64,000 nucleotides of DNA, taken from assembly GCF_018310535.1 (NCBI RefSeq), contig NZ_CP074102.1:2170001-2234000 (forward strand), read 5' to 3'. This document shows positions 1 to 9,095 of the stretch, piece by piece. Under the pieces are notes generated by a model, which was not told the origin of the DNA, did no database searches, and was given only the letters and a program-made list of their open reading frames with translations. A program made the translations under genes and the position numbers. The DNA comes from Streptomyces mirabilis (GTDB taxonomy: Bacteria; Actinomycetota; Actinomycetes; Streptomycetales; Streptomycetaceae). Each line of letters starts with the position of its first letter. Position 1 is the first letter of the stretch.

Positions 1-433
1 CATGATGGATGCACCTTTCCTTCCATCGTCTCGCGCAACTCTCAGCGGGACGAGACGGATAGCCACAGCCGCAAGGGAGGAGCGGCGCGGTCGCAGGCAT
101 CGCCTCGTACATACGAGGATCACGTCTTGCAGCCAAGATCCCCGCTGCACGGGAACCAGCCGACCCGGGCGTACCCCCAGGTTGAGGCTCTCTATATCAG
201 TACGCTGACGGCGCCCTTTTGGATTGCGCTTCGGCGGGAAGTGTGCAGGTGAGTTGCCTGTTCGCATCCGACGGCTGCCAGTCCTCCGGACCCAGGCATG
301 GCCATATCGGTGTCGCAGATCGATGGGGGTGCCGCGCGGCCCGAGTTTCCGGGGTGACCGTCGACGGTTCCGTCGGCGTTCGGTGTGGTCGGAGCGGCCG
401 GTTCGATGGGTAATTTGCGGGTATTTGCCTGAT
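1..433. other. Intergenic/edge region without a convincing gene
   Basis: The first 433 bases hold only short open frames on both strands with arginine-rich, non-protein-like translations. No domain is recognisable and no Shine-Dalgarno-preceded start was found. The last 60 bases before the small membrane protein are richer in A and T than the surroundings, which would fit a promoter, but no clear -10/-35 pair could be assigned. The 3' end of a gene lying mostly outside the window cannot be excluded. Confidence 0.4.
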
Positions 434-799
434 ATGAGTAATGCATCGATGTATTTGGCGGAGCCCAGCGGTCTGATCAGCCTCGCGCTGTTCCTGATCG
501 CCGTGGCACTCATCACGCTCCTGGCCGGCAGCTTCTGGCTGAGCTGCCGTATGCGGACCCGCGCACCGCGTCTGCCCCGCGCCGAGGAACAGCCGCACAT
601 GCCGCAGGGCGGCCCGGTCCGCGAGATGCGGGAGATCCGGGAGCCCGCCGAGATACCCAAGGTGGCCAAGGGCCAGCACGCTCTCACCCCGTACGAGCTG
701 ACCCACATGTCGACCCGCACGAGCCCGTCGCAGAAGCGAGAGCGCTGGCACGACGGCGGGAGCGGCTCGTTCGGCAGCGGTGGACTGGGCCACCACTGA
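434..799 (+). CDS. Small membrane-anchored DUF6479-type protein
   Basis: This 121-residue protein has one hydrophobic segment at about residues 12-33 (ISLALFLIAVALITLLAGSF), then a short Arg-rich stretch and a hydrophilic tail. The tail contains the motif PEGGPVRE-like 'PQGGPVREMREIREP' and ends in Gly/Ser-rich GSGSFGSGG. This architecture matches the small actinobacterial proteins called DUF6479; the function is unknown. The hydrophobic segment suggests a single-pass membrane protein with a cytoplasmic tail. The frame is open further upstream to 224, but that extension is Arg-rich and unlike the family, so the ATG at 434 was preferred. No Shine-Dalgarno sequence precedes it, so a leaderless transcript or a nearby alternative ATG (449) is possible. 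It converges with cdsA. Confidence 0.6.
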   Translation: MSNASMYLAEPSGLISLALFLIAVALITLLAGSFWLSCRMRTRAPRLPRAEEQPHMPQGGPVREMREIREPAEIPKVAKGQHALTPYELTHMSTRTSPSQKRERWHDGGSGSFGSGGLGHH

Positions 800-826
800 C
801 GCCGACCCGTCGGCCACGCTGCGAAA

Positions 827-859
827 AGGGGCCCGCCGCCCGGTGGACGACGAGCCCCT
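827..859 (-). terminator. Likely intrinsic terminator of the frr-cdsA transcript
   Basis: Arms AGGGGC (827-832) and GCCCCT (854-859) form a short hairpin just downstream of the cdsA stop. Read on the minus strand the hairpin is followed by TTTT, which is unusual in this GC-rich sequence and fits an intrinsic terminator. Confidence 0.45.
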
Positions 860-877
860 CACTGACATGTGTGCAGG

Positions 878-2008
878 TCAGCCGGATCCCACGAAGAGCA
901 CCAGCAGTAGCCAGACCACCGGCGCCGTCGGCAGCAGCGAGTCCAGCCGGTCCATGATGCCGCCGTGGCCCGGTAGCAGGGTGCCCATGTCCTTGATGCC
1001 CAGGTCCCGCTTGATCATGGACTCGCCGAGGTCGCCGAGCGTGGCGGTGGCCGCGACCGCGAAGCCCAGGATCAGCCCCTGCCACCACGTGCCGTCCTCG
1101 ATCAGGTACTGCATGCACAGAGCGCCCCCGACCATCGCGAAGGTGACCGCTCCGAACAGGCCCTCACGGGTCTTGCCGGGGCTGATACGCGGCGCCAGCT
1201 TGTGCTTGCCGAAGCGCCAGCCGATCGCGTACGCGCCCGTGTCGCTGACGACCGTCAGCAGCAGGAACGTCAGGACGCGGCGCGGACCGTCGTCGGCGGT
1301 CAGCATCATGGCCACGAACGTCGCCAGGAACGGCACGTAGAAGGCCGCGAAGACGCCCGCCGTGACGTCCTTGAGATAGCCCTCGGGCGGTTCCGTCATC
1401 CGCCAGGCCAGGACCGCCAGCGCGGTGAGCGCCATCGCCACCCATGCGCCCTCGGCGCCCCGGACATAACCGGAGACGACCATCGCCGCACCGCCCACCG
1501 CCAGCGGGACGAGCGGCGCCTTGATGCCCTTGCGTTCCTCGAGCCGTGACGTGAGCTCCCACAGGCCCACCACCACGGCGACCGCTATGACCCCGACGAA
1601 CACGGCCTTGACGACGAACAACGACGCGACGATCACCGCACCGAGCCCGACGCCGACCCCTATCGCGGCACCCAGATCGCGTCCCGCACTCTTCTTCTGC
1701 GGTGCGGGGGCGGGCTGTGGGACGGGGCTGGGCATGGGCTCCTGCGGCTTCTGCGACGGGGTCCCGAGGGATCCCGCCGACGGGGTGTCGTCGCGGAACA
1801 GGGGGCCACTCAGCCGAGCGGCCCCCCGGTCGTCATCCTGGTCTCCGCCGTGTGCGGGTACGTCGGGCACGATGGGCATGGGGCGAGTCTGCTGCGCGTT
1901 ATGCGCATCGTATGCGGGACCCGCCGGGGCTGCCCCCTGGACAGGCCCCTGCTCGGACGGCCCCCAGTACCCGGCTTGTGGCGGCGCCCCCCAGGAAGAG
2001 TCGTTCAT
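878..2008 (-). CDS. cdsA: Phosphatidate cytidylyltransferase
   Basis: CdsA makes CDP-diacylglycerol from CTP and phosphatidate, the branch point of membrane phospholipid synthesis, and sits in the cytoplasmic membrane. The protein has 376 residues. The first ~120 are Pro/Gln-rich and hydrophilic, which is longer than in E. coli CdsA but common in actinomycetes. After that come about eight hydrophobic segments. Near the C-terminus is the family signature (SMIKRDLGIKDMGTLLPGHG followed by GIMDRLDS), with the conserved Lys-Arg, Lys-Asp and the HGG..DR..S residues. The ATG overlaps the frr stop codon as ATGA, indicating translational coupling. frr-cdsA is the usual bacterial order after pyrH and tsf. 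Confidence 0.95.
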   Translation of the reverse strand: MNDSSWGAPPQAGYWGPSEQGPVQGAAPAGPAYDAHNAQQTRPMPIVPDVPAHGGDQDDDRGAARLSGPLFRDDTPSAGSLGTPSQKPQEPMPSPVPQPAPAPQKKSAGRDLGAAIGVGVGLGAVIVASLFVVKAVFVGVIAVAVVVGLWELTSRLEERKGIKAPLVPLAVGGAAMVVSGYVRGAEGAWVAMALTALAVLAWRMTEPPEGYLKDVTAGVFAAFYVPFLATFVAMMLTADDGPRRVLTFLLLTVVSDTGAYAIGWRFGKHKLAPRISPGKTREGLFGAVTFAMVGGALCMQYLIEDGTWWQGLILGFAVAATATLGDLGESMIKRDLGIKDMGTLLPGHGGIMDRLDSLLPTAPVVWLLLVLFVGSG

Positions 2009-2568
2009 CAGACCTCGAGCAGCTCCGCTTCCTTGTGCTTCAGGAGCTCGTCCACCTGTGCGACGTACTTCGCGGTGGTGTCGTCGAGCTCCTTCTCCGC
2101 GCGGCGGCCCTCGTCCTCGCCGACCTCGCCGTCCTTGATCAGCTTGTCGATGGCGTCCTTGGCCTTGCGGCGGACCGAGCGGATGGACACCTTGGCGTCC
2201 TCGCCCTTGGTCTTGGCGACCTTGATGTAGTCCTTGCGGCGCTCCTCGGTCAGCTCGGGGAACACCACCCGGATGATGTTGCCGTCGTTGCTCGGGTTGA
2301 CGCCCAGGTCGGAGTCGCGGATCGCCTGCTCGATGTTGCGCATCGCGCTCTTGTCGAACGGGGTCACCACGGCCATGCGCGGCTCCGGCACCGAGAACGA
2401 GGCCAGCTGGTTGATCGGCGTCAGCGCGCCGTAGTAGTCGGCCACGATCTTGTTGAACATCGCCGGGTGCGCACGGCCGGTGCGGATCGCGGCGAAGTCC
2501 TCCTTGGCGACCACGACGGCCTTCTCCATCTTCTCCTCGGCCTCGAGGAGGGTCTCTTCGATCACCAC
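2008..2568 (-). CDS. frr: Ribosome recycling factor
   Basis: RRF splits post-termination ribosomes together with EF-G. The 186-residue product has the usual length (about 185) and the typical sequence: an N-terminal three-helix-bundle start ([20 protein letters not shown] then RTGRAHP), the middle beta domain ([15 protein letters not shown]) and the C-terminal helices with [14 protein letters not shown]. The conserved RTGRA segment is intact. The start is preceded by a purine-rich stretch (GGAGCAAGTGG). It is coupled to cdsA by ATGA. The gene lies 167 bp downstream of pyrH, with a weak inverted repeat in between. Confidence 0.97.
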   Translation of the reverse strand: MVIEETLLEAEEKMEKAVVVAKEDFAAIRTGRAHPAMFNKIVADYYGALTPINQLASFSVPEPRMAVVTPFDKSAMRNIEQAIRDSDLGVNPSNDGNIIRVVFPELTEERRKDYIKVAKTKGEDAKVSIRSVRRKAKDAIDKLIKDGEVGEDEGRRAEKELDDTTAKYVAQVDELLKHKEAELLEV

Positions 2569-2696
2569 TTGCTCCTGCGTGTCTTGAGTAGGCCCGGCAG
2601 CTGCTCCTCGTCGGGGTGGCGGCCGGCTGCGTCGCGTCTTATTCCTGCACGGTTCCGGACCGGCAGGACATTGTCCATCCCCCGGTCAGGGTCCAT

Positions 2697-2725
2697 CCTC
2701 GGCCCGGGCTTGTCCCCGGCCGAGG
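2697..2725 (-). terminator. Weak inverted repeat between pyrH and frr
   Basis: CCTCGGCC (2697-2704) and GGCCGAGG (2718-2725) can pair, with further G/C pairing inside the loop. It could be an attenuator or partial terminator after pyrH, since frr follows on the same strand. There is no T tract. Confidence 0.3.
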
Positions 2726-2735
2726 TCGGTCCCGG

Positions 2736-3506
2736 TCAGGCCCGGCCGCTTTGGTCACCCACGAGTGTGCCGATCTTCTCACCCTTGACGGCCCGCGCGA
2801 TATTGCCCTCCGCCAGGAGCTCGAAGACCAGGATCGGCAGCTTGTTGTCGCGGCACAGCGTGATGGCGGTCATGTCGGCGACCTTGAGGTCGCGCGTGAT
2901 GACCTCGCCGTAGCCGAGCGAGTCGAACTTGACGGCCTCGGGGTTGGTCTTGGGGTCGGAGTCGTAGACCCCGTCCACGCCGTTCTTGCCCATCAGCAGG
3001 GCCTCGGCGTCGATCTCCAGGGCACGCTGGGCGGCGGTGGTGTCGGTGGAGAAGTACGGCATGCCCATACCGGCGCCGAAGATGACCACACGGCCCTTCT
3101 CCAGGTGCCGTACGGCACGCAGCGGGATGTACGGCTCGGCGACCTGGCCCATGGTGATGGCGGTCTGCACGCGGCTGTCGATGCCCTCCTTCTCCAGGAA
3201 GTCCTGGAGGGCGAGGCAGTTCATGACCGTGCCGAGCATCCCCATGTAGTCGGAGCGGGCCCGGTCCATGCCGCGCTGCTGGAGCTCGGCGCCGCGGAAG
3301 AAGTTGCCGCCGCCGATGACGACGGCGATCTGGGCGCCGTCGCGCACGACGGCCGCGATCTCGCGGGCGATCTTGTGCACCACGTCGGGGTCGACGCCCA
3401 GTCCGCCGCCGCCGGCGAACGCCTCGCCGGAAAGCTTCAGCAGAAAGCGGCCCGCGCCTTTGCCGTCGTCGGTCTTCTCGCCCTTGTCGGCCTGGGTGGT
3501 GGTCAT
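2736..3506 (-). CDS. pyrH: Uridylate (UMP) kinase
   Basis: PyrH phosphorylates UMP to UDP in pyrimidine nucleotide synthesis; it belongs to the amino-acid-kinase fold family and is cytoplasmic. Visible are the N-terminal kinase motif ([14 protein letters not shown]), the GGGNFFRG loop, the [11 protein letters not shown] helix and the C-terminal region with [14 protein letters not shown]. The ATG at 3506 was chosen over an upstream in-frame start at 3527 because GAGGAGATCTCC directly precedes it and the product (256 residues) then starts like other actinobacterial PyrH proteins, with a short polar N-terminal tail. It follows tsf on the same strand, separated by a stem-loop. Confidence 0.96.
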   Translation of the reverse strand: MTTTQADKGEKTDDGKGAGRFLLKLSGEAFAGGGGLGVDPDVVHKIAREIAAVVRDGAQIAVVIGGGNFFRGAELQQRGMDRARSDYMGMLGTVMNCLALQDFLEKEGIDSRVQTAITMGQVAEPYIPLRAVRHLEKGRVVIFGAGMGMPYFSTDTTAAQRALEIDAEALLMGKNGVDGVYDSDPKTNPEAVKFDSLGYGEVITRDLKVADMTAITLCRDNKLPILVFELLAEGNIARAVKGEKIGTLVGDQSGRA

Positions 3507-3536
3507 GGAGATCTCCTCATGGTGCACATACGAAGA

Positions 3537-3582
3537 AGGCCATTGCCGGTGGGGTGTTGTCTCCCATACGCGGCAATGGCCT
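3537..3582 (-). terminator. Stem-loop between tsf and pyrH
   Basis: AGGCCATTGCCG (3537-3548) and CGGCAATGGCCT (3571-3582) form a perfect 12-bp stem with a 22-base loop. It lies after tsf and about 30 bases upstream of the pyrH start, so it probably ends rpsB-tsf transcription and separates it from pyrH. Confidence 0.6.
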
Positions 3583-3685
3583 CCTCGTCAGATCTGCTGT
3601 CGTCCGTCACGCACGCGCGCGTGTCGGCGTACGCGGACGACTGCTGCCGACCCTATAGGGGTCGCGCGTCGATCGCGGTACGGAC

Positions 3686-4522
3686 TCAGATGCCGACCTT
3701 GATGCGCACGAAGCGCTTCAGGGTGACACCGGCCTCGTCCAGGACCTTCTGGACGGACTTCTTGTTGTCGAGCGCGTACGGCTGACCGAGGAGGGTGGCC
3801 TCCTTGAAGAAGCCGTTGACGCGACCCTCGACGATCTTCGGGAGGGCCGCCTCGGGCTTGCCCTCGGCGCGGGTGGTCTCCTCGGCGACGCGGCGCTCGG
3901 ACTCGACGACCTCGGCCGGGACGTCCTCCTTGGAGAGGTACTTCGGCGCGAAGGCGGCGATGTGCTGCGCGACACCCTTGGCGAGGTCGGCGTCGGCCTT
4001 GTCCAGCTCGACCAGGACACCGATCTGCGGGGGCAGGTCGGGCATGGTGCGGTGCATGTACGCAGTCACGTAGGCGCCGGAGAACTGGGCGAAGCGGTCC
4101 AGGACGATCTTCTCGCCCAGGTTGGCGTTGGCCTCGTCGACGAACGCCTGAACCGTCTTGCCGGGCTCGATCTCGGAGCCGAGGAGCGCCTCGAGGTCGG
4201 CCGGGGAGGTCTTGACGACGTGCTGGGCGATCTCGTTGGCGACGGTCTGGAACTTCTCACCCTTGGCGACGAAGTCCGTCTCGCACTTCAGCTCGACCAG
4301 GACACCGGAGGTGTTGTCGTCAGCGATGATGGAGACCACGGCGCCGTTCTCGGCGGAGCGGCCTTCGCGCTTGGCGACGCCCTTCTGGCCCTTGATGCGC
4401 AGCGCCTCGACGGCCTTGTCGACGTTGCCGTCGGCCTCGTCCAGCGCCTTCTTGCAGTCCATCATGCCGGCGCCGGTGAGCTCACGGAGCTTCTTGACGT
4501 CGGCGGCGGTGTAGTTCGCCAT
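3686..4522 (-). CDS. tsf: Elongation factor Ts
   Basis: EF-Ts is the guanine-nucleotide exchange factor for EF-Tu. The 278-residue protein begins MANYTAADVKKLRELTGAGM and continues with MDCKKALDEADGN, the conserved N-terminal UBA-like domain. The core domain with TDFVAKGEKF (the EF-Tu contact region) follows. The open frame extends far upstream, but this ATG gives the universal EF-Ts start, and the upstream sequence (GAGAGATTCCAGGAATC) includes a purine-rich ribosome binding site. The gene is downstream of rpsB in the usual order, with an intergenic stem-loop between them. Confidence 0.97.
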   Translation of the reverse strand: MANYTAADVKKLRELTGAGMMDCKKALDEADGNVDKAVEALRIKGQKGVAKREGRSAENGAVVSIIADDNTSGVLVELKCETDFVAKGEKFQTVANEIAQHVVKTSPADLEALLGSEIEPGKTVQAFVDEANANLGEKIVLDRFAQFSGAYVTAYMHRTMPDLPPQIGVLVELDKADADLAKGVAQHIAAFAPKYLSKEDVPAEVVESERRVAEETTRAEGKPEAALPKIVEGRVNGFFKEATLLGQPYALDNKKSVQKVLDEAGVTLKRFVRIKVGI

Positions 4523-4562
4523 GATTCCTGGAATCTCTCTCGAAGTCTGAAGATCTACGGGC

Positions 4563-4597
4563 CGAACGGCGGGGGCTCGGTGTGCCCCCGCCGTTCG
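4563..4597 (-). terminator. Strong rpsB-tsf intergenic hairpin
   Basis: CGAACGGCGGGGGC (4563-4576) and GCCCCCGCCGTTCG (4584-4597) form a perfect 14-bp stem with a 7-base loop. It lies between rpsB and tsf, which are normally co-transcribed. It may therefore act as a partial terminator or RNA-stability element that sets the S2 to EF-Ts ratio. Confidence 0.65.
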
Positions 4598-4617
4598 TGA
4601 CCCGAAGGGGTGAGGGG

Positions 4618-5559
4618 TCAGGCCTGCTCGGCGTCCGCGGCCGGGGCCTCGGCGACGGGGGCCTCGGCGGCCGGGGCATCGACAACGGCCTCGGCCTCGG
4701 CCTCGGCCTCGGCGACAACCTCGGCCTGCTCGGCGTCGGCGACCTTCTCCGTCTCGGCGGAGGTCTGGACCTCGGCGTCGTCGGCCTTCTTCTCGCCCTC
4801 GAGCAGGTCGCGCTCCCACGCGGCGAGCGGCTCGCCCGCGGCCTTGTCACCCTCGGCCTTGCCGGCACCGGAGCGGGAGATGAGGCCCTCGGCGACGGCG
4901 TCGGCGATCACGCGGGTGAGCAGGGTGACGGAGCGGATCGCGTCGTCGTTGCCCGGGATCTTGTAGTCGACCTCGTCGGGGTCACAGTTGGTGTCGAGGA
5001 TGGCGACGACCGGGATGTTGAGCTTCCGGGCCTCGCCGACCGCGATGTGCTCCTTCTTGGTGTCCACGATCCAGACGGCGCTGGGCACCTTCTGCATCTC
5101 GCGGATACCACCGAGGGTCTTCTCCAGCTTGGCCTTCTCGCGCGAGAGCACGAGAAGCTCCTTCTTGGTGAGACCGGAAGCGGCGACGTCCTCGAAGTCG
5201 ATCTGCTCGAGCTCCTTGAGGCGCTGCAGACGCTTGTAGACGGTGGAGAAGTTGGTGAGCATGCCGCCCAGCCAGCGCTGGTTGACGTAGGGCATGCCGA
5301 CACGGGTGGCCTGCTCGGCGATGGCCTCCTGCGCCTGCTTCTTCGTGCCGACGAACATGACCGTGCCGCCGTGGGCGACGGTCTCCTTGACGAACTCGTA
5401 GGCGCGGTCGATGTACGACAGCGACTGGAGCAGGTCGATGATGTAGATGCCGTTGCGCTCCGTGAAGATGAAGCGCTTCATCTTCGGGTTCCAGCGACGG
5501 GTCTGGTGACCGAAGTGGACGCCGCTTTCCAGCAGCTCCCGCATCGTGACGACGGCCAT
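4618..5559 (-). CDS. rpsB: 30S ribosomal protein S2
   Basis: S2 is a small-subunit ribosomal protein required for 30S assembly. The product (313 residues) starts [20 protein letters not shown] and continues [10 protein letters not shown], the universal S2 start, so the ATG at 5559 was preferred to the upstream frame extension. Residues ~1-230 cover the conserved S2 fold ([32 protein letters not shown]). After that comes an Ala/Glu-rich C-terminal tail typical of actinobacteria; it is encoded by repeated GGCCTC hexamers around 4687-4710. AAGGAGAA precedes the start. The 240-bp gap to the divergent peptidase gene must hold its promoter. Confidence 0.97.
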   Translation of the reverse strand: MAVVTMRELLESGVHFGHQTRRWNPKMKRFIFTERNGIYIIDLLQSLSYIDRAYEFVKETVAHGGTVMFVGTKKQAQEAIAEQATRVGMPYVNQRWLGGMLTNFSTVYKRLQRLKELEQIDFEDVAASGLTKKELLVLSREKAKLEKTLGGIREMQKVPSAVWIVDTKKEHIAVGEARKLNIPVVAILDTNCDPDEVDYKIPGNDDAIRSVTLLTRVIADAVAEGLISRSGAGKAEGDKAAGEPLAAWERDLLEGEKKADDAEVQTSAETEKVADAEQAEVVAEAEAEAEAVVDAPAAEAPVAEAPAADAEQA

Positions 5560-5799
5560 GGCCGTTCTCCTTGGTGTTCTCGGTTGTGCCGCGTGTGCCG
5601 GACGGCACTCGCGCCTGACGCCCGCGATGCGCCTTGCCACGAGGGACCGAGGGGCGCTGACACCGGCTTTTGATGGCCGGGTGTCGGGGCGTGCGAAGTC
5701 GACCCGGTGACCCGGATCGCCACGAGAAGTGTACGGGACCCGGAAGGTGCAGGGTGACGCCGCTGTCCACAACCGGCCGGTGGTCCACAGATCCCGGCC

Positions 5800-6465
5800 A
5801 TGATCCGTCAGATGCGGGACCGTTCTCGCATGCGAGCGAAACGATGTGTGCGCACGTGGCTGGGGTTGCTGTTGGGAATGACGGTGACCGTGCTGGGTGC
5901 GCTGACCCCCTCAGCCCTGGCCCGGGCGAACGGTCCGGCGCCGCCGCCTCCCGCCGGTCCACCGGCCCCCGACGCGACGGTTCCGCAGCTCGCCCGCCTC
6001 TGGCCGGTGGGTCTGCGCCCCTCGGTCCTGCGGGGCTGGGACCCGCCTGCGACGCCGTACGCCCGTGGCCATCGCGGGGTGGATCTCGCGGCACCCCCGG
6101 GCACCCCGGTCCGATCCGTCGCGCCGGGCCGCGTCTCCTTCGCGGGGCGGGTCGCGGGCCGTGGAGTGGTCGCCGTCGAACTGACGGGCACGGGCGCTCC
6201 GCCCCTGCGCACGACCTTCACCCCCGTACGGGTGACGGTGCACCAGGGCGACGAGGTGGCCGCCGGCGAGGTACTGGGCACGCTCGAACCGGGCGACGCC
6301 CACTGCGGAACGTCATGTCTGCACTGGGGCCTGCGAAGAGACAGAACCTACTTGAACCCCCTGGCCCTGCTCCCGCCCTGGCTCCTGCACAGGGGCCCGT
6401 CCCGCCTGCTCCCGGTGACGAGCGCGCAGCGACAGCCGTCCGGGCCCCTGAGCCTCCTGCCGTGA
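5800..6465 (+). CDS. Secreted M23-type (LytM/peptidase) domain protein
   Basis: The N-terminal region has positive charges followed by a hydrophobic stretch ([20 protein letters not shown]), a likely signal peptide cleaved after Ala-rich residues near 40. A Pro-rich linker follows. The rest is an M23 domain with [14 protein letters not shown] (the HxxxD zinc motif) and, near the end, CLHWGLR in place of the usual HxH; the first His is Cys. That version is frequent in actinobacterial M23 proteins, but it leaves the hydrolytic activity uncertain. It may act on peptidoglycan or regulate other hydrolases outside the cell. The start is uncertain: 5800 lacks a clear Shine-Dalgarno sequence and in-frame ATGs follow at 5812 and 5830. 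It is divergent from rpsB. Confidence 0.8.
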   Translation: MIRQMRDRSRMRAKRCVRTWLGLLLGMTVTVLGALTPSALARANGPAPPPPAGPPAPDATVPQLARLWPVGLRPSVLRGWDPPATPYARGHRGVDLAAPPGTPVRSVAPGRVSFAGRVAGRGVVAVELTGTGAPPLRTTFTPVRVTVHQGDEVAAGEVLGTLEPGDAHCGTSCLHWGLRRDRTYLNPLALLPPWLLHRGPSRLLPVTSAQRQPSGPLSLLP

Positions 6466-6688
6466 GAGTCGAGGAAACCACCGCCCGCGGCCACGCTTCA
6501 GGCCCGGGCGCACGGCTCGCGCGGAGTCAGCCTCGCGTGGGCATGGGCGACGGGCGCCCGAAGCGCTGCCCGCCGGTCGGCATGGGCTGGCCCAGGAGAG
6601 GCGTCTCCGTCCGCAAGGGGGAGCGGCGCTTCACACACTGCCGGGCCGTGCCGTCCGCCCCGCCGCCGGGCACCAGGCGTGCAGGGGC

Positions 6689-7279
6689 TCAGCCCCGTAC
6701 GCCCCGTAGTGCCATCACCACCGCGGCATCCGTGATCGCGCCAGGCTCTTCCGCGGCCCCCAGCTCGATCCTCCGGACCGCCGCGTCGACCACGCCCTGA
6801 AGGAGCATCGCGGCCAGCCGAGGCTCGGCGTGGCCCATCTGCCGCAGCGCGTCGCCGATCATCGCTACCAGCCCGCCGTGCGCCGCGCGGATCTTCTCCC
6901 GGGCCCCGGCATCGAGCTCACTCGCGGAGATGGCCACGACAGCCCGGTGCCGCCGGTCCCCGACCAGCGCCAACTGCTGCCGGACATACGCCTCGACCTT
7001 GTCCTCGGGCCCGTCCGCCGCGGCCATCGCCGCCGAGACCTCCGCGGCCCAGACCGGAAAGTCCACCTCGCACAGTTCTTCTACCACGGCCGCCCGGGAC
7101 CGGAAGTACTCGTACACGGAGGACCGCGCGAGCCCCGTGCGTTCGGCGAGGGCCGGGAAGGTCAGCGCCTCCGTCCCGCCCTCGGACAGCAGGGACCGGG
7201 CCGCGTCCAGCAGGGCGGCTCGCTGCATCGACCGGTGCTCGGCCACGGAGGCCGCTCGAATCCTTGGCACGCCCTCCAC
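6689..7279 (-). CDS. TetR-family transcriptional regulator
   Basis: The N-terminal ~55 residues form a TetR helix-turn-helix: LLDAARSLLSEGGTEALTFP then ALAERTGLARSSVYEYFRSR. The remaining ~140 residues are an alpha-helical ligand/dimer domain without recognisable specificity. The length (196) is typical. The ligand and targets are unknown. The gene lies downstream of whiG on the same strand with a 110-bp gap, and this whiG-TetR neighbourhood looks like ordinary Streptomyces core. The GTG at 7279 was kept as start, but the sequence before it is not a strong ribosome binding site, and an internal ATG (RSMQRAALL) is possible. Confidence 0.9.
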   Translation of the reverse strand: MEGVPRIRAASVAEHRSMQRAALLDAARSLLSEGGTEALTFPALAERTGLARSSVYEYFRSRAAVVEELCEVDFPVWAAEVSAAMAAADGPEDKVEAYVRQQLALVGDRRHRAVVAISASELDAGAREKIRAAHGGLVAMIGDALRQMGHAEPRLAAMLLQGVVDAAVRRIELGAAEEPGAITDAAVVMALRGVRG

Positions 7280-7389
7280 TTTACGGACGGACCGCCCGGG
7301 ACGGCAGTCACTCCCACCACCCGAATGGAACGCGCCAGCGAGGGAGAGTGACCAGGCAGGGACGATTCAGCAGCTTGCCCCGCTCGAGG

Positions 7390-8232
7390 TCAGCGCCCGA
7401 AACTCGCCAGCTTGGCGCGCAACTGCAGCACCGATTTGGTGTGGATCTGGCTCACCCGGCTCTCCGTGACTCCCAGCACGTTCCCGATCTCCGCGAGCGT
7501 CAGACCCTCGTAGTAGTAGAGCGTGACCACGGTCTTCTCCCGCTCCGGCAGCGTGTTGATCGCCCGTGCCAGAAACCTCCGCAGCTCCCGGTCCTCGGCG
7601 ACCTCCACCGGATTGTCCGCCGCGGTGTCCTCCAGCGTGTCCATCAGACTCAGCCGGCCACCGCCCTCACCGCCGACGTGCAGCAACTCCTCCAGCGCCA
7701 CCACGTTGGCCAGCGACAACTGGCTGAAGACCGCGTGGAGTTCCTCCACCCCGATCCCCATCTCGGAGGCCACCTCTCCCTCCGACGGCGTCCGCCGCAG
7801 CCGCGCCTCGAGCGTCGCGTACGCCCGCTCCACATTGCGTGCCTTCTGCCGCACGGACCGGGGGATCCAGTCCAGCGCCCGCAACTCGTCGATCATCGCA
7901 CCCCGGATCCGCGTGATCGCGTACGTCTCGAACTTGATCTCCCGCTCGATGTCGAACTTCTCGATCGCGTCGATCAGCCCGAACACCCCCGACGAGACGA
8001 AGTCGGCCTGCTCCACATTGGCCGGCAGACCCACGCTCACCCGCCCCGCGACGTACTTCACCAGCGGCGAGTAGTGCAGGATCAACTGCTCGCGCAGCCG
8101 CTCGTCCCCCGTCGCCTTGTACGACCGCCACAGCTCGTCGAGCGTCGAGGGAGCGGGCGGGCGCACGCTACCGCCGTCGCGGGCGGCTGGGGGGATCGCC
8201 GCCCGATCGGACCCGGAGGTGTGCTGGGGCAT
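7390..8232 (-). CDS. whiG: Sporulation RNA polymerase sigma factor WhiG
   Basis: WhiG is the sigma-28/FliA-like factor that commits aerial hyphae to sporulation in Streptomyces. The 280-residue protein shows region 2 ([60 protein letters not shown]), region 3, and region 4 with the helix-turn-helix [40 protein letters not shown] is the typical FliA-type segment. No anti-sigma gene is adjacent. The start at 8232 gives the usual N-terminus ([12 protein letters not shown]). A BldD-like site lies about 90 bases upstream. The gene is followed by the TetR gene and preceded, beyond its promoter region, by the interrupted dprA. Confidence 0.96.
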   Translation of the reverse strand: MPQHTSGSDRAAIPPAARDGGSVRPPAPSTLDELWRSYKATGDERLREQLILHYSPLVKYVAGRVSVGLPANVEQADFVSSGVFGLIDAIEKFDIEREIKFETYAITRIRGAMIDELRALDWIPRSVRQKARNVERAYATLEARLRRTPSEGEVASEMGIGVEELHAVFSQLSLANVVALEELLHVGGEGGGRLSLMDTLEDTAADNPVEVAEDRELRRFLARAINTLPEREKTVVTLYYYEGLTLAEIGNVLGVTESRVSQIHTKSVLQLRAKLASFGR

Positions 8233-8322
8233 TCGTCGCCTTGTGCCGTTCTGCCGTGAACTGGGGGTACCTGGGTGAGCTGTCGCGCTGATGTCGAGTT
8301 GCCTGTCCTGCGTCGGAATTCA

Positions 8323-8340
8323 CGTGAGCGTAGCGTGACT
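8323..8340 (-). promoter_or_regulatory. Candidate BldD-binding site upstream of whiG
   Basis: On the minus strand the sequence reads AGTCA-n8-TCACG, an imperfect inverted repeat close to the BldD pattern AGTGA-(n)-TCACC. BldD repression of whiG is established in S. coelicolor. The site is 91-108 bases upstream of the whiG start, a plausible promoter position. Only the motif is seen here; binding is inferred. The remaining 8233-8520 interval shows no gene. Confidence 0.4.
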
Positions 8341-8520
8341 GGGGCGTCGCAGTGCGCGAAGCTGAGCGGATCAGCCGTGCGCAGATACGTTCCGCTGTGC
8401 GTCCCTCGGGGGCACGTTCGTCGCCCTCCGTGATCATTGAGAGACATCAACTGCGGGAATTGCCAAGGCTGTCGGCGTTCGCCCGGACGGCCGAACACGC
8501 TCGGTCAGCACCCGCGACGA

Positions 8521-8983
8521 TCAACGCGGACCCGAGATCATTGCCTGGCGTGTCAACTTCCAGCCGTCGCCGTGTCGTTCGACGAAACCAAGTGATCGGA
8601 GTTCGTACAGCCTCCCGACCGCGTCGTCCGTGGTGGTCCCCGCCCCGCGGGCGATGTCCTCCGCCCCCGCCAGACCGCGTGCCGGCAGCGCGGCCAGCAC
8701 ACGTCCGGCCCCCGGATCCAGCAGGTCGCGCGGCAGCACGGGCCCGCGCCGGTCCGGGGCCAGCTCACCCATGTCGCCCACCAGTTCGGCGACGTCCGCG
8801 GCGTCCGTGACCAGGACCGCTTCCCCGCGCAGCAGCTCGTGCACCCCGGCCGACAGCCCGCTGGTGACGGGGCCCGGCACCCCCATCGCGAACCGCCCCA
8901 GCCGCTGCGCCGCCCGCGCCGTGACCAGCGCGCCACTGCGGTACGCGGCCTCGACGACCACGGTCCCCCGGGTGAGCGCGGCG
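8521..8983 (-). pseudogene. dprA: 3' part of dprA, separated by a transposon
   Basis: This stretch encodes the C-terminal part of DNA-processing protein A. It starts in frame with NAALTRGTVVVEAAYRSG (the first residue is created by the junction), continues ALVTARAAQRLGRFAMGVPG, and ends in a winged-helix-like tail (GAEDIARGAGTTTDDAVGRL). DprA loads RecA on single-stranded DNA during transformation. The matching N-terminal part is at 13467-14137. The two parts are separated by the 4.5-kb element at 8984-13460, so no intact DprA can be made from this locus. A short product from the in-frame start at 8961 is conceivable but would lack the Rossmann fold. Confidence 0.93.
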
Positions 8984-8998
8984 TTCTCTGGGGGTTCC
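8984..8998 (+). repeat. Left terminal inverted repeat of the element
   Basis: TTCTCTGGGGGTTCC is identical to the complement of 13446-13460. Moving inward, AGCGG follows on both ends (offset by two bases), so the imperfect repeat extends to about 22 bp. A related copy, TTCTCGGGGGG, begins at 9052 and may be a second recombinase site. Confidence 0.9.
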
Positions 8999-9095
8999 CC
9001 AGCGGTGGTGTGACGTCGTGCGTGGCCCTCTCGTTGAGGGTGCTGCGACAGTTCTCGGGGGGTGTGGCTCTGTGGCTGGTCGTGCAGATCGAGTC

